Shown here: piece by piece, positions 35,961 through 47,562 of the stretch
Position numbering within the stretch: the first letter of the stretch is position 1
Layout: the number at the start of each line of letters is the position of its first letter
NCBI GenBank assembly: GCA_027475525.1
Contig: JAMWFC010000053.1
Coordinates: forward strand, 1,550,001-1,614,000
Direction: 5' to 3'
DNA: 64,000 nt
Source of the DNA: Macrolepiota albuminosa
Taxonomy: Eukaryota > Basidiomycota > Agaricomycetes > Agaricales > Agaricaceae
Made by a program: the position numbers and the translations under genes
The notes under the pieces: generated by a model
Database searches by the model: none
What the model saw: only the letters and a program-made list of their open reading frames with translations
Told to the model about the DNA's origin: nothing

Positions 35961-36830
35961 TGTCACTTATAAAAGATATAATGCCTTTTTGTCACACTGC
36001 TTCTAAAGGAGTGATTGGCTCTACCAATGTGCAATGCTTCTACAAGGCTGAGTTATCTACATGCTAATCATGCATCTCTGAGAAGTAGCCTAGATGCACT
36101 CATAGTCTAAACTATAGCAAGTGTGTATGAACATGACAATGTACAATTCTATCACTATACTATAATTACTATTATCTTTAATATTATCCTATACTACTTC
36201 AGACAGACTCATAAAAAGGTCTCAAAATATAAGTCTGCAGAAAAGAGTCATGAAATGAATGTAAGACATATTTTAAGGTCTTTGTAGTAGTCACATGACT
36301 TTGTGCTCTTTTCATCAAACTTCCATCTTGTTTGTATTCTCTTCAAATTTTGTGCCCATCCACCTACACCAAAATCCATCTCTAAATTTTCAAACATTGT
36401 TACAATACAAATCAATGCTAATACCAGATTTACTATTTACATTCTTAAACATTTCAAATATCATCATAATCATATCCACAGCCTGCATTATTGTTGGATT
36501 ACCTACACACCAATTACACACCCCTAAAAAGCAGCTTATCCACACTTATAGCCCAAACTATAGCTAGTGTATATAAACATGATGAAGTACAATTCTATCA
36601 TTATGCTATAATTACTACTATCTTTAATATCATCCTATACTACTTCAGACAGACTTGTAGAAAGGTCTCTAAGTCATAGAGAGAAGGCAGATTTCAGCTT
36701 CTTGATTAGGTCTCAGATTTGTGGTAAAGGGAGAGACAAATCAAGGAAAAGAAAAACTTCAATGGTAGCAGAATAGGAGTGGTAGACAAAAGAGTAGAGT
36801 GTTTGGTTTTTGAATGATATTCTGTTTCAG
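35961..36830. other. AT-rich spacer with a diverged direct repeat
   Basis: Bases about 36095-36225 and 36540-36675 are diverged direct copies of about 130 bp (shared words include ATCCTATACTACTTCAGACA). No gene is supported. Confidence 0.6.
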
Positions 36831-38345
36831 TTAATACTCATACTCAGTGAAGTCAGATACCAAATCTGCTTACAGCTTGACTAGGATAAATCAAGTCTGT
36901 TATCATTTCCACCAGTTTTCCCGCTAGAACTTTTGTGAATATTTTATAGTCCATATTTAGACATGTTATTGGCCTGTAATTGGCTATGTCTGTTTTATTG
37001 TTCTTTTTATAGAGTGGGCACATTTACCCTTCTGCAAAAGTAGAGTTGTCACATATTCTAAAATTTTGTATACCCTGTTTAAAAGTTCCAGAATATCAAA
37101 TACTGGCCTCTGAGCTCTTTTTTTTCTATTTAGTCTTGAGTCATGAACATATTGGTTATTTATTGACTTCCAGAACTCATATTGGATGCCATTCAGATCT
37201 GGTTCCAAGCTATTTTTTCTTGATTTTTTAAGTGCCTTAGCAATTTCTAGTCTGACAATACTTGCCCCCAGCTTACTACTCTGCTGAGGCATGGTTCTTG
37301 TCTTGATATTACTCAGGACCTTAACAATTTTTTCCTCTCTAATCTCCCTAGAGACATCAGTGTATTGTTGTTGCAAGTTGTCATAATATTCTTTGGCAAG
37401 GCTAGCTATTACATCTGATCTCTTCTTATATCTGTTGTCCTGTTTACCATTTCTTGTTTTTCTCAGAGCATAGATCAGATCTCTTGGTTTAGCCATCTTT
37501 CCAGAGCATGTCCAAAATTTGCACATTGTCTCTCCCATTATTCTGTTCTTAGTGGCAATCTTGTTTCTTTTTTAAGATGGTTTTTTTTTATTATGGAGTA
37601 CATTTGAGATATAATGTTTCTCACTTTTTCTTGTTTTTCTTGGTCTTCCAAGTCACTGTCATTCTGTGCTTCTCTTAGCTCTGATTCTAGTACTTTGATA
37701 TTTTTCTCATATTTTGGAACAACCATTTTATCCCTCTGCTTTGCCATTTCAATGATTGCAGACTTCCATGTCAAATATATTGTTTGAGGATTATGCTTGG
37801 ATGTCCTGTTATGGTGCTTCAATCATTCCAATGCTCTATATTCTTTTTTTGTTTACAAAAGTCCTAAATCTTTTGTCCCTGATTACATGTTCTTTCATAG
37901 TCCATCAACCTTTGTCTATTTGCAGGGCTTCTTTATGGGCTACTTTAACTGATGCCAAGAAATAGTCTGTACCAGGAATTCCTGAGAGTTTTATGTGCTA
38001 TTCTCTGGCCATTTCCAGGATGTTTGGACTTACATATATTCTATCTAATTTGGACATAGTTATTGTTGCCTCTTGCACATATGAGCAGGCTCTCATGTCA
38101 GGGAAAGTATCTCTCCAGCTATCTTGGAGTCTCAGCTGCCTTTTTAAATTATCTAGTGCTTCTCAAGCCTCTTCTAGGTCGTTTCTCACAGGTAACCTGT
38201 CTATAACATCTTCAATCATGTTTAGGTCATCCACCATTATGTTAATATTGATTTATAAGTTGTTTCTCAAAAAGCTCCTCAAATTGTTCCAGAATTCCTT
38301 AGCCTATTCAACTTGGATTGTCTTTAAGTATGCAAATAAGTTGCA
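36830..38345 (-). pseudogene. LINE fragment 1 (Tad1 clade): endonuclease end to RT start
   Basis: Read on the minus strand, the fragment starts in the endonuclease domain: DLNMIEDVIDRLP near 38225, then DSWRDTFP near 38125, TMSKLDRIYVSPNI near 38040 and SGIPGTDYFLASVKVAH near 37960. It continues through the linker with KPRDLIYALRK near 37480 to the first reverse-transcriptase blocks (ANYRPITCLNMDYKIFTKVL near 36960), where it ends. Both ends are truncated and stops are scattered. The endonuclease motifs and RPIT-type RT block place it with Tad1-like LINEs common in basidiomycetes. Confidence 0.85.
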
Positions 38346-38769
38346 CTGACAAAAAAAATACAAGAAAAACTTTGAGAGTTGTAGCTACATCAGAAGGTGT
38401 TACTATGTTACTATTGTGATATCTACTTCTTTTTGTTTTTTTTTTTGTTTTTTTTTTTGGTGGTATCACAATAGTTTACTCAACAATTTACATGGTCAAC
38501 CTCAAGTAGACTGGGATAATTGCACCGTCATGCCACTTTTCTTATGTACTCAACCCTCTGTGCTTGGAGCCACCCCAATGGAAATGCCTTTACACATTAT
38601 GTGTGGGACTCGTTATCCAATACCCACTAAAACCATGGTCAAATTTCTCCAGGATCTGAGGGGGTTTAGGTCCTCTGGCAGTAGATTCTTCCAAGTCTTT
38701 TTTACTAAGCCAGACTTAGTAGCTAGCCTTCTAAATCTAGTTCTATCCATTTGCCAGGCAATTCATTTT

Positions 38770-41700
38770 GATCTTCTTTAATATCACAGCTCTGAGTCTG
38801 TTCACTATCTTTCTTTTCATAAGGGGAGTTTCTGGGTCGGAGCCCCTTGAGATTCTCCACTCACATCTCAGAAGCCAGAGCATATACATTGCTTCTGCTA
38901 TCATGACTTTCCTGAACCTCCTTGCTCCCTTGTCATTTTTATCCATTCTCTTTGTTAAGATGCAACCCAGCTGATCTTCAAGCAAGGGCTTTCTGTATTC
39001 AATTCCTCTCTTTTCAAATATGGTTCATGTTAGGTCTCAGACTGTCTTTTGACCTGATGCCGCACAGTCAGTAAAGACATGTTACAGGGTTTCCATGACT
39101 TTGCATAGGAGACAGATTGATTTATCTTTGTAGCCTGGTATGTTCTCCTAGTAATTTTCAAGTTTGTATCCATTATGCATTGCTCTCCACATGAAAGCTC
39201 TGATCTGTCTAAATAAGTCCTTGTCTTGCAGGAATTTCCAGATTTGTTTATCCGTTGGCATTTCTTCATGCTGTTCCTGTCACGAGCCACACTTACGCCA
39301 CCCCGAGCCCCAGCAAGCCCTGCCTGGAACAACCCCTCCTTTGAAACCCAACCCCCCAGCGCGTCCCCGGAACACATTGGGACAAGACCGACTAGATCTG
39401 ATGCCACCCCGACCAAGGCCGACCCGGCCCAACCCAACGCCCAACCCCCGGACAAGGCCCGAAGCCCCGCCCACGCGCCACGTGCCCCGGACGCCGTCCC
39501 AAGCCTCAATCGATCATGCCGGGGGCCGCCCCCACTTGGCACCACCCTCCCGGCGCCACTCCCGAACCCGGACAATACACCGCAACCCATCTACGCCCCC
39601 CGGGACCACACGACCGCAGAGGACTGATACCCGGACAATACACCGCACGGGATGCACCACATGGAGGAGGGGTACGGACCTTGCCCAGGGGGCCCGGAAC
39701 TCACCCGGCACCTGGTACTTAACCCGCAGCTCGTAGTACGTTACGGTAGTCTTGATATTGCTATAACTCGTCTCTATACTCTCTTGTCTATTTCCTACTC
39801 GTCTCAATCTATCTGTCTTACTTTCTCAAGTCTCCCGGTCTCTAAAAGTCTCACTTCAATTCTACTTAGTCTCCCGGTTTCAGTCTCAGTCTCCCGGTCT
39901 CAGTCTCTTACTCCGATCACCCCTCTGCCCACTTCTGCCCCGTATTCCGGACTTAGCCCGGGATCCTGCCCTACCTCCTCCTACGAACTCCGGCGCTCCG
40001 TAGTCACCCCGCGCCCTCCCCCAAAACTCCGGAACTCACCCGGAGACTCTCCATAGACTTCGAGTCCGCCTAGTAAGGACCCGCTTGCTCCCGGAGGCCC
40101 CCGTCGTCAGCGGAACCTGACAGTTCCATAGCTGCCCATCTTATCATGTTTAGATATATGCTTGTGCCTTTTCTCTCCAGAAAGAGTTGCATTTCAATTA
40201 TTCCTTTATATGCTATGGCTTGCATGATGTTTGATAGCTTTGCCTCTGGCAGGATGAAACCTGGAAGAATAGTTATATCTATTTCATCTGGGATGGTCTT
40301 CCTTGTGCCTGTATTTGTGAGTTTGTCTGCTTTTTCATTACCTACTACTCCTGCATGACCTTTAACTTTATTCAGTAGTGTTAGGCCTGTTCTCTCTTTT
40401 AGTCAGGCAACTAGGGATTCCATAATGTTTTTATTTGCAGTGCCTATCCATCTTTCATCCTCTTGCTTCCTCAAGTATTTTGTGATACTGTTTAATGTAA
40501 TCTGTGAGTCACTCTTGATGAGAATAGCTTCATTTTTTGGCACTGCTTGGGTGGCAGCAAGTATTGCCACTGCCTCTCCAGCATTGTTTGTCTGTGCTAA
40601 GTTCTGGGATAGTCAAATTGCTCTATTTTGGAGGTCTTCCTCTCCAAACCATACTCCAGCTTCTGCTGCAGTGTACCTATCTTTGTCTCTTATACAAGAT
40701 CTGTCTATGTATATAATAGTCAATTCAGGGGGGGAGCGGTCTTATTTCTTATAGTCCATGTATTCTCCTGTTTCTTGTTTTTGATTCACAAAGATTCTGA
40801 AGCTTTCCATCAGGGAGTTCCTTGTCATAAAATTGAATTCAAAAGTTAGTGAGGTTTCATCTGGTATGAGGGCCTTTTCTTCCTCACTCATGGATCTGTC
40901 TACATTGGATGTGTCCAGGTTTCATTTCTTACCCAACTTCATTAGGAAATTTTGTGCTGTCTTGCTACACTTATAGGGGTTACTACACCCCTTTCTGTGC
41001 TATTCTTTGGCAAACAGAGCATGCGCAGTTTTTTTGTGCTTTGTGGTTTGTGTTTCCCATGACTCCCAGCAGGCATCCTAGTTCTGCCATGTCTCCCACT
41101 GTCTGAATTTTATGTGTAGATCTTATGCACTTCATTGTTGCTATGTTGATTTTGATGTTTTTTATCTGTTCTAATTACAGATGGAACCATATTGAGACTT
41201 TTTCTTTGACAACTTTATCCATTATCAAAGGGCAAAGTCTGACACAGTGCTTTTTTGTGGTTCTCAGCATTCTCTGCAGATGTAGTGGCAGATCTATGCT
41301 TGCTGCTCTTGTGTCTATCTTGGTAGTTTGGGTGAAGGTATTTACCAGTGCATTTTCCTCTATTTCGCTACATTTTGATATCTTCATATTAATGATCTTA
41401 TCTGCTATTCTTGCCTATTTAGATCTATCTTTATTCATTTTGAGGTATTTTTGTACTTTCATTATCTCGATAGCCTCATTTCTTGCCTTGAAGTCAAGGA
41501 CTTTCTTCCTCTTTTCCTCTAGGAGGTGTCGCAGAGTACTGAATCCAATCGTTGGTCAGGTATTTCTGTCCCATAGAAAATCTTGTATCATTTTTATAAT
41601 AAGGTCTTCCATTTATTTGGGCATACCCTGAACTCTTGTGTGATATTGTATCCTTCTCCTAGCAACTATTCCTATAATCAGCCTTTTTTCTTTGACTGTT

Positions 41701-44100
41701 GGGTTTCCTTTCTTCCATCTTCCAAAGTCATTTGCAATTGCCTCAATTGTGGGGGTCCACACACTTATATTATCTACATTATTATCTATGAAGGCTCCCA
41801 GGAGTCTTGTTGCTTCACCATTCTGTGCAATCTTAACATCTATTGAGATAATTGGATCCGTCGGGTTCATCCTCCTTGTTGTTATCAGTCTTTCCCCATA
41901 CTCTGATGTTCCTACCGGAACAATGACTGTTTTTAGAATGTTAAATCTCACACCAGAGGCACAACACCATGCTTTCAGAGTCTTCTGCAAATCTTGAAAT
42001 TTGTCCTCTTCTGCTAGGTACACCATTGTGTCATCTGCAAAGAGTATAGCAATGATTTGCTCTATTTGGCCTTCAATATTTATGCCTCTTAGCTCTGAGC
42101 AGCGCAACATCTGAGCTAGGAATTCTATTGCTATGTTAAAAAGTAGGCACAATAGTAGGTCCCCTTGGTGTACTCCTCTTTTTACCTTAAAACTATTACT
42201 GACTTCCCCATTTAAGATTATCTTTGTATTTGCATTGGAGTACAGTGTCTTTACTGTGTTAATGTATTTATCTGAAATACCAAATTTCCTCATGGAGGCC
42301 TATAAAAAGCCATGTAGTATCTTATCATAGGCCTTCTCCTGGTTAAAACACACTATCATGCTATTTTTACCTGTGATTCTGTACTACTCAATCACTGTGT
42401 GAGCTAATTCTGTTTGGTCTTCAATCTTCTGACATTTCATGAAACCTGCCTGGTCATTGTGTATGATGTCTGGCACTACTTTACTGAGCTTAATCAATAA
42501 TGCCGTTGTTAAGATCTTATAGTCTGCATTCAATATGGTTATGGATCGGTAGTTCTCTATATTTGTCTTATCTCCTTTCTTGTAGATTGGGCAGAGCCAG
42601 TCCTCTGCAAAACTTGTCTCTTTTTCTATATCATAGAGCTGTATGTCTTGGAAAACTATGGCTAAGGCTCCTACTACATCAAAACCTGGTTTGTCCTCTT
42701 CTTGTCTCTCTTCATAGCACATTGCTAGTTCCATCTATAGTTCATGTATTATGCTGTCCATACCAGTGGCTTTCCTGCTTTTGAGAGATTCCATTGCTTT
42801 TTTTACTTCATCTTTAATTATTGGAGATCTCAGCATGCATTTCTGGCTTTCTGTGATTTCTTTGTCTATTACTGCCAGTACCTTTCTCATTCTTCTATCA
42901 TGTGCTCTCAGGTTTTTTGGCCACCTCTTCTCTTATAGGTCTTCATGGTGCTTTTTTGCAACCTCAGCCATTTTTGCTGACTTTTGTTCCAGCCTAGTCA
43001 CCTCAAGATTGGAGTCTTTCAGGGTGACTATTACATCTCTGATCTTTTGTTCCTTATTTAAATTTATCCAGGGTTTCATTATTGTTTCACTCATTAAATA
43101 TATATTAGTTGCAACTGTATCCCTAGCTTGTGCAAATCTCAGCATTTCAAGGTCCTTTATCTTTTCATCAAGGATTGCTGCGTTTTCTCTTCTAGAATCT
43201 TTGTCTAAGTCTGCATTGTTCAGACTTTTACTTCTATTCACCTTAAGTGCATTTATGGTTTTGAGGATCTCTGGCTTTAGCTCTTTTGACCTTTTCCTTA
43301 CTGCATTCAGGATGTTTTCCTTGAAAAGCTTATGGATACATTGTGGATTGTTTATCTCATCTCTGGTTGTTTTGCTCATCTCCAAAGCTATTTGATACTC
43401 TTTTTCCAGTATCTTCAAAACATCTATCAGTTTACAGTCTTTGGTGATCATTGCTGGCATAGCATATCTCCCCTCTCCTATATTTGGCTGGCATGGATTT
43501 AGCAGCATCATCAACACCATTGAGTGATTAGTATTTATTCTGGTCTGTCAACATTTATGCAGCTTAGGAGCTGGTTGTTGAACCATGGTATTTCTAGGAT
43601 TAGGGCCCTTTCTGGCACCAGCTCACAAGTGCATGCCTCTCTTCACCTGGTTGTCTGCTTGTTCATTATAAAGGCAACCCCCATTGCATTTGGCGTTTTT
43701 GGGTCCAGGCTTGCCTCAATGAACATGTGGTTCTGGAATAGTATATTGAGTCTATCTTTATTTTGCTCATCAAGGTGGGTCTCCTGCACTGCTAGGAATG
43801 TCAACCCTGTTCTCTCTCATTAGTTGTTTTATTTCATTCCATTTAGGTTGCGTTGATGTTGATCCCCCCCTTTCATGTCCAGGAAGGCAAGTTGTATTTC
43901 CCCTTGCTTTTTCTTGCCTTTCACATTGGCGGCTGGAGGTCTGTTAGGGTTTTCTTCTCCTGACTGGTTTTTCTTGAGTTCATCCTCATTTACATTTCCC
44001 ACAGGGTCACTATTAGTTTATTTGTTGTTGCTGTCTAGGTATAAGTCACACTCCTCTTAAGAAATATTGTCAAAAATATTTTCATAGTGTCTTTCTGCAT
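38770..44100 (-). pseudogene. LINE ORF2 remnant: endonuclease, RT, RNase H, Cys/His tail
   Basis: The N-terminal endonuclease is seen as LAVQETHLDEQ near 43790 and AMGVAFIMNKQ near 43690. From near 43560 the frame passes almost directly to the post-endonuclease linker (PNIGEGRYAMPAMITKD near 43480), so the second half of the endonuclease, about 130 residues, is missing. Reverse transcriptase follows with IENYRSITILNADYKI near 42560, KRGVHQGDLLLCLLFNI near 42170 and the catalytic FADD at 42030-42041. RNase H is at about 40130-40900, with KSDSQITLNSITKYL and VKGHAGVVGNEKADKL. The C-terminal ICLLCKVMETL Cys pair lies near 39110. The deletion removes catalytic endonuclease residues. Confidence 0.85.
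39278..40122 (+). repeat. Solo LTR, family B, copy B2, inside the LINE
   Basis: 845 bp, beginning TGTCACGAGCC and ending GGAACCTGACA, flanked by a perfect 5-bp target duplication gttcc (39273-39277 and 40123-40127). It splits the LINE between RNase H and the C-terminal segment. It is a sharp GC- and CpG-rich island in AT-rich DNA. The CT-rich part at 39780-39910 includes repeats of CAGTCTC. Confidence 0.93.
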
Positions 44101-44639
44101 TATTTATATCATGCTCAGGAGTGCTGGCATGTGCTCATGACCCATCTCCAGTCCCTCTTGGGTTATTGTCCAGGATATATTTGATGGTTGAAAACACATA
44201 CTCTCCTTTCCAAGAGGAACTGTGTTCATTTCTGTTAGATTCTACCATTGTCTTCAGTTCAATTCTATTTCTGTCAGGAGTGGGGTTTTGGATCTTACAC
44301 CACATTTTACTGTGGTATTTAAGCGGGATTGCCACACAGCCTAACCCTTATAAATATGATGCCATCTGAGTACATTATTCTCACTCAGTAAGGAGGACAA
44401 GATGAGATTACCTGTTGCCCTACTTGGGCCCAGTAAATTCATCTCACCATTCTAGATCTTGGAGGTGGGCCAGTCCTCAGTTCTCTTTCTGTCGCTCCCT
44501 CTGTGCTGGGTTACTTTATTGGCTTGCAAGTTCTGTATTGTGACTGGCATCCACATCTTGTTACCTTCATTTACTCATCCGCTTGCTTTTTGTAAGTCAA
44601 TGTAGCCAAAGTGTAGGATAGATTCATCATGTAAATTCA

Positions 44640-46132
44640 TAGTTCTAGTAATTTATCTGTGATTGTATCTCTGCCCATAGGGAAGGCCTCTATTACCACT
44701 CCTCCAGTTTTCTGCTCTCTTTTCACTATGGCTCTCTCTGTCTGTGTGATTCCTATCATATTTACTAGATGTTGCAAACTCTGCGGTTTCTTTGATCTTT
44801 TCTGTTGACTTGCTACCATGCCAACCTTTGAGCATATTGTATTTGCATTGACCTGTGTTGTGGTCTGCCCCCTTACAATTGTTGCAGTGTAGGCAATTTT
44901 CTTTGTTGACTAGAGTTGCACTCCTGCAGTCCATGTCAATGAACTTGTTGTTCTAGATATGTTGCAAAACAGTGAAGTAGCTCATCCATGTAATAGGAGG
45001 CATGTGTCAAAAAAAGACATTTTATAATGGCTTCCTGGGTTTAAGTAGCATTGATCAGTTGATTGACTCCTCTCCTCTCATAAGTTTCACTTTGAGACTT
45101 ATTATAATGTTTATGGCAGGGTCAAGGTTGTGCTGGAAGGTGGCATCATCTATTAGCCTGCTTTTCAGTAGTCCTACTAAGGCCTTGTCCTCGCTCAAGG
45201 CTTTCTTAATTATAGTTGTTGCCATTTCCTCTGCTTCCTTGATTGCTTTCTTGTTTTGTATGCTCAACATAAATCCCTTGAGGGTACATCAGAGGAGTGG
45301 TAGGGGTGGATTGTATGGCAGGATAAAAGCTGATGTCTCTGAGGTGGATATAATAGGGTGAGCCAAAAAGATGTTGTTTGCTCTTGCTGATATGCTGAAT
45401 ATTAAGAAGTGGTAAGGGGGCTTATTCTTGTCTTTTCTATATTTGACAATGATCTCTTTCTCTGGTTGGGGAGTGGAGAGTTTTGCCCATTTCTCTGTCA
45501 TGTGCAATATGAGCTCCTTTAACCTGTCACTGGTGGCCATCAGGTCCATGTCCTTACTCACCCTCCAGTCCTGTATCCAGAGTTTTGGCTCTGGGTAAGT
45601 GTCAAAGAAGGCACACTGGTTTGGAAGTAGGTTGAACCATGGTGGGGTTGATAAGTGGATTATGGGAAAGCCTCCCACTAGGATCGGTGTTTGTAGCAGG
45701 GATTTTAGGAGCTGGGGGGGGTGTTTGTGCATGGTCAGTTAGCCCTTTGCTCTGGGTGCCCTGAGTGATGGGGGGAACATCAGGTGTCTTTTTTGTCCTC
45801 TTTACAATCCATACTGGATCTCATTTCATCCTGGGTAAGGGGGTTGTGGAGTCTATATTAGATCATTGTATTTCGTTCTCACCATTGAAGGGTGTGCTGG
45901 GTGGAGTTTGGCCTACCATGGTGGTGTCACTGTCTGTATTTTTGGAAAAATCGGCAGAGATCAACAAGTTTGTCATATTAGGTGAGAGTGGGGCATTTAG
46001 GGGGGACGGGCTGCTCATTGCCTTATTCTCAGATTCCTCCTTCCTGGGGGGGGGGGCCAACATCTGTGCAGTGGGCAGCTTCTCTGAAGGAGGAACTGGG
46101 ACAGGCCAGCGTGTCAGGCATGGCTGCAGCAT
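44640..46132 (-). pseudogene. LINE ORF1 remnant with CCHC zinc knuckle
   Basis: Minus-strand frames give a Pro/Ser-rich N-terminus (from 46132), a middle segment with WFNLLPNQCAFFDTYPEP near 45630, and a zinc knuckle CNNCKGADHNTGQC at about 44845-44886 (C-x2-C-x4-H-x4-C). This is the usual nucleic-acid-binding ORF1 of Tad1-type LINEs. Frame changes and stops interrupt it, so it is not translatable as one protein. Confidence 0.75.
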
Positions 46133-46145
46133 CCAGTGTCAGTGG

Positions 46146-46299
46146 AGCATGTGGTAGTATTTGGTCAAGGGCCCCCGCCGTTCTGTAATATCTACTTCTG
46201 CTAACTAATAGCTAAGGTCATAAGCATGTGGTAGTATTTGGTCAAGGGCCCCCGCCGTTCTGTAATATCTACTTCTGCTAACTAATAGCTAAGGTCATA
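46146..46299. repeat. 77-bp exact tandem duplication at the LINE 5' junction
   Basis: Units 46146-46222 and 46223-46299 are identical and contain the LINE 5' end plus its target duplication. Confidence 0.97.
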
Positions 46300-47562
46300 T
46301 TACTAGAATACACCTCGGTGGACCTATTGTAACTATATAAAATCATGTCCATTGGAAAAGTCAAATAGCAATGAGCCCTCTACTCAATACAAACATTCAT
46401 GTGATCCGTCCACATTTCCAACTCTGGGCAGGCATCATGCACGATGGTGAAGAAGCATGTAACCTTTTCTAAGACAAGAATGCATGAGAGCTAGTGCCCA
46501 TTGGTAGATGGAAGATAAAATTGGTGAAGAAGCATGTAACCTTTTCTAAGACAAGAATGCATGAGAGCTAGTGCCCATTGGTAGATGGAAGATAAAATTG
46601 AATGCTGAATGAATGCTAAGGCAATAGACATGCTGGATGGGCTAGATATGCGAGTGATAGTGTGGATAGAAGCAATGTTGATGCAGGTGTGAGATGTGTT
46701 TATAATGTGAAGATCTTTCTTTTTCAGCCTGAAGTGTGTGCATGCAGCTGAGTCTGCTCAATCAGGATAGTATTGACATAGATAGCTGGTATCAGACAAG
46801 AACCACTGACTGAGTGGCCTCAGTGGCTTTAAATTCATGGGAATGCATGGCCAAAAAGGAGAAACTTGAGAGGTTATAGAGTAGTTGTTTAGTTGGCATG
46901 TTGGTTGGTGTGTGGATTGGTGTACAAAACCTCGTATATAGCAGTAGAATGGAATTGAGTCTATTGACGGCAATAACAGTCCAGTCCCTTGTAGCAGCTG
47001 AAACAACAAACAAATGATACCAGAGCCCACTCTCACAAGCAGGGATGGGGTGGTGATGGTAGTAGTGGTTGTTGACTAGGAGGACCTGTCTTGGACTACT
47101 TCCTATCTGAGTTCTCTGCATCCGATCAGTCACATGATCCTTTGTCACCTCACTCCTTGGTCACTTGATTTGCAGCCTCAGTTGTTTCCATCATGTTATG
47201 CTGGAGAGGAAGGTTAGCTACATAGTGGTCACATGATCATAGACTTAGATTCAGATTGACGCGTCACACAACCTCAGTCGTTCTCCTTCATCTTGACGGA
47301 CACTGAGGTTTTTCGTTTCGTTAACTAGCTGTGAGATCTGGCACAACACATCATTATTGGCACGACACTGAGGCTGTAAGTCACCACTCACTTACTGTCA
47401 AAGGCATATATATACTCATATTCACGTTACGATACAGTTTATCTTTTATTCGTGTCGATTTAGGTACAATGAAAATTAGTTGTTTCCTCCATTATTGGCA
47501 CGACACTGAGGCTTTTATCTTTTATTCGTGTCTATTTAGATCCGGAACTACACTGTCGGAAA
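46300..47562. other. Repeat-rich spacer 3' of the P450 gene
   Basis: No gene is supported. It contains the 77-bp duplication 46445-46598 and a pair of short direct repeats: ATTATTGGCACGACACTGAG at about 47351 and 47492, and TTTATCTTTTATTCGTGTC at about 47440 and 47515. Confidence 0.6.
46445..46598. repeat. 77-bp exact tandem duplication
   Basis: Units 46445-46521 and 46522-46598, starting TGGTGAAGAAGCATG, are identical. Confidence 0.97.

Larger units (their letters stand above)
38431..46187 (-). mobile_element. Near-complete Tad1-clade LINE (copy 2) with target duplication
   Basis: The 3' end is a T-rich tract on the plus strand (38431-38459), equal to a poly(A) tail of a minus-strand element. 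The 12-bp ATATCTACTTCT occurs just left (38419-38430) and just right (46188-46199), which fits a target-site duplication. Inside, in minus-strand order, are an ORF1 with a zinc knuckle, an endonuclease, a reverse transcriptase, an RNase H and a C-terminal Cys/His segment. A solo LTR (39278-40122) interrupts the 3' part. Stops and frameshifts are many, so it is no longer active. Without the LTR it is about 6.9 kb, normal for two-ORF Tad1 elements. Confidence 0.85.
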
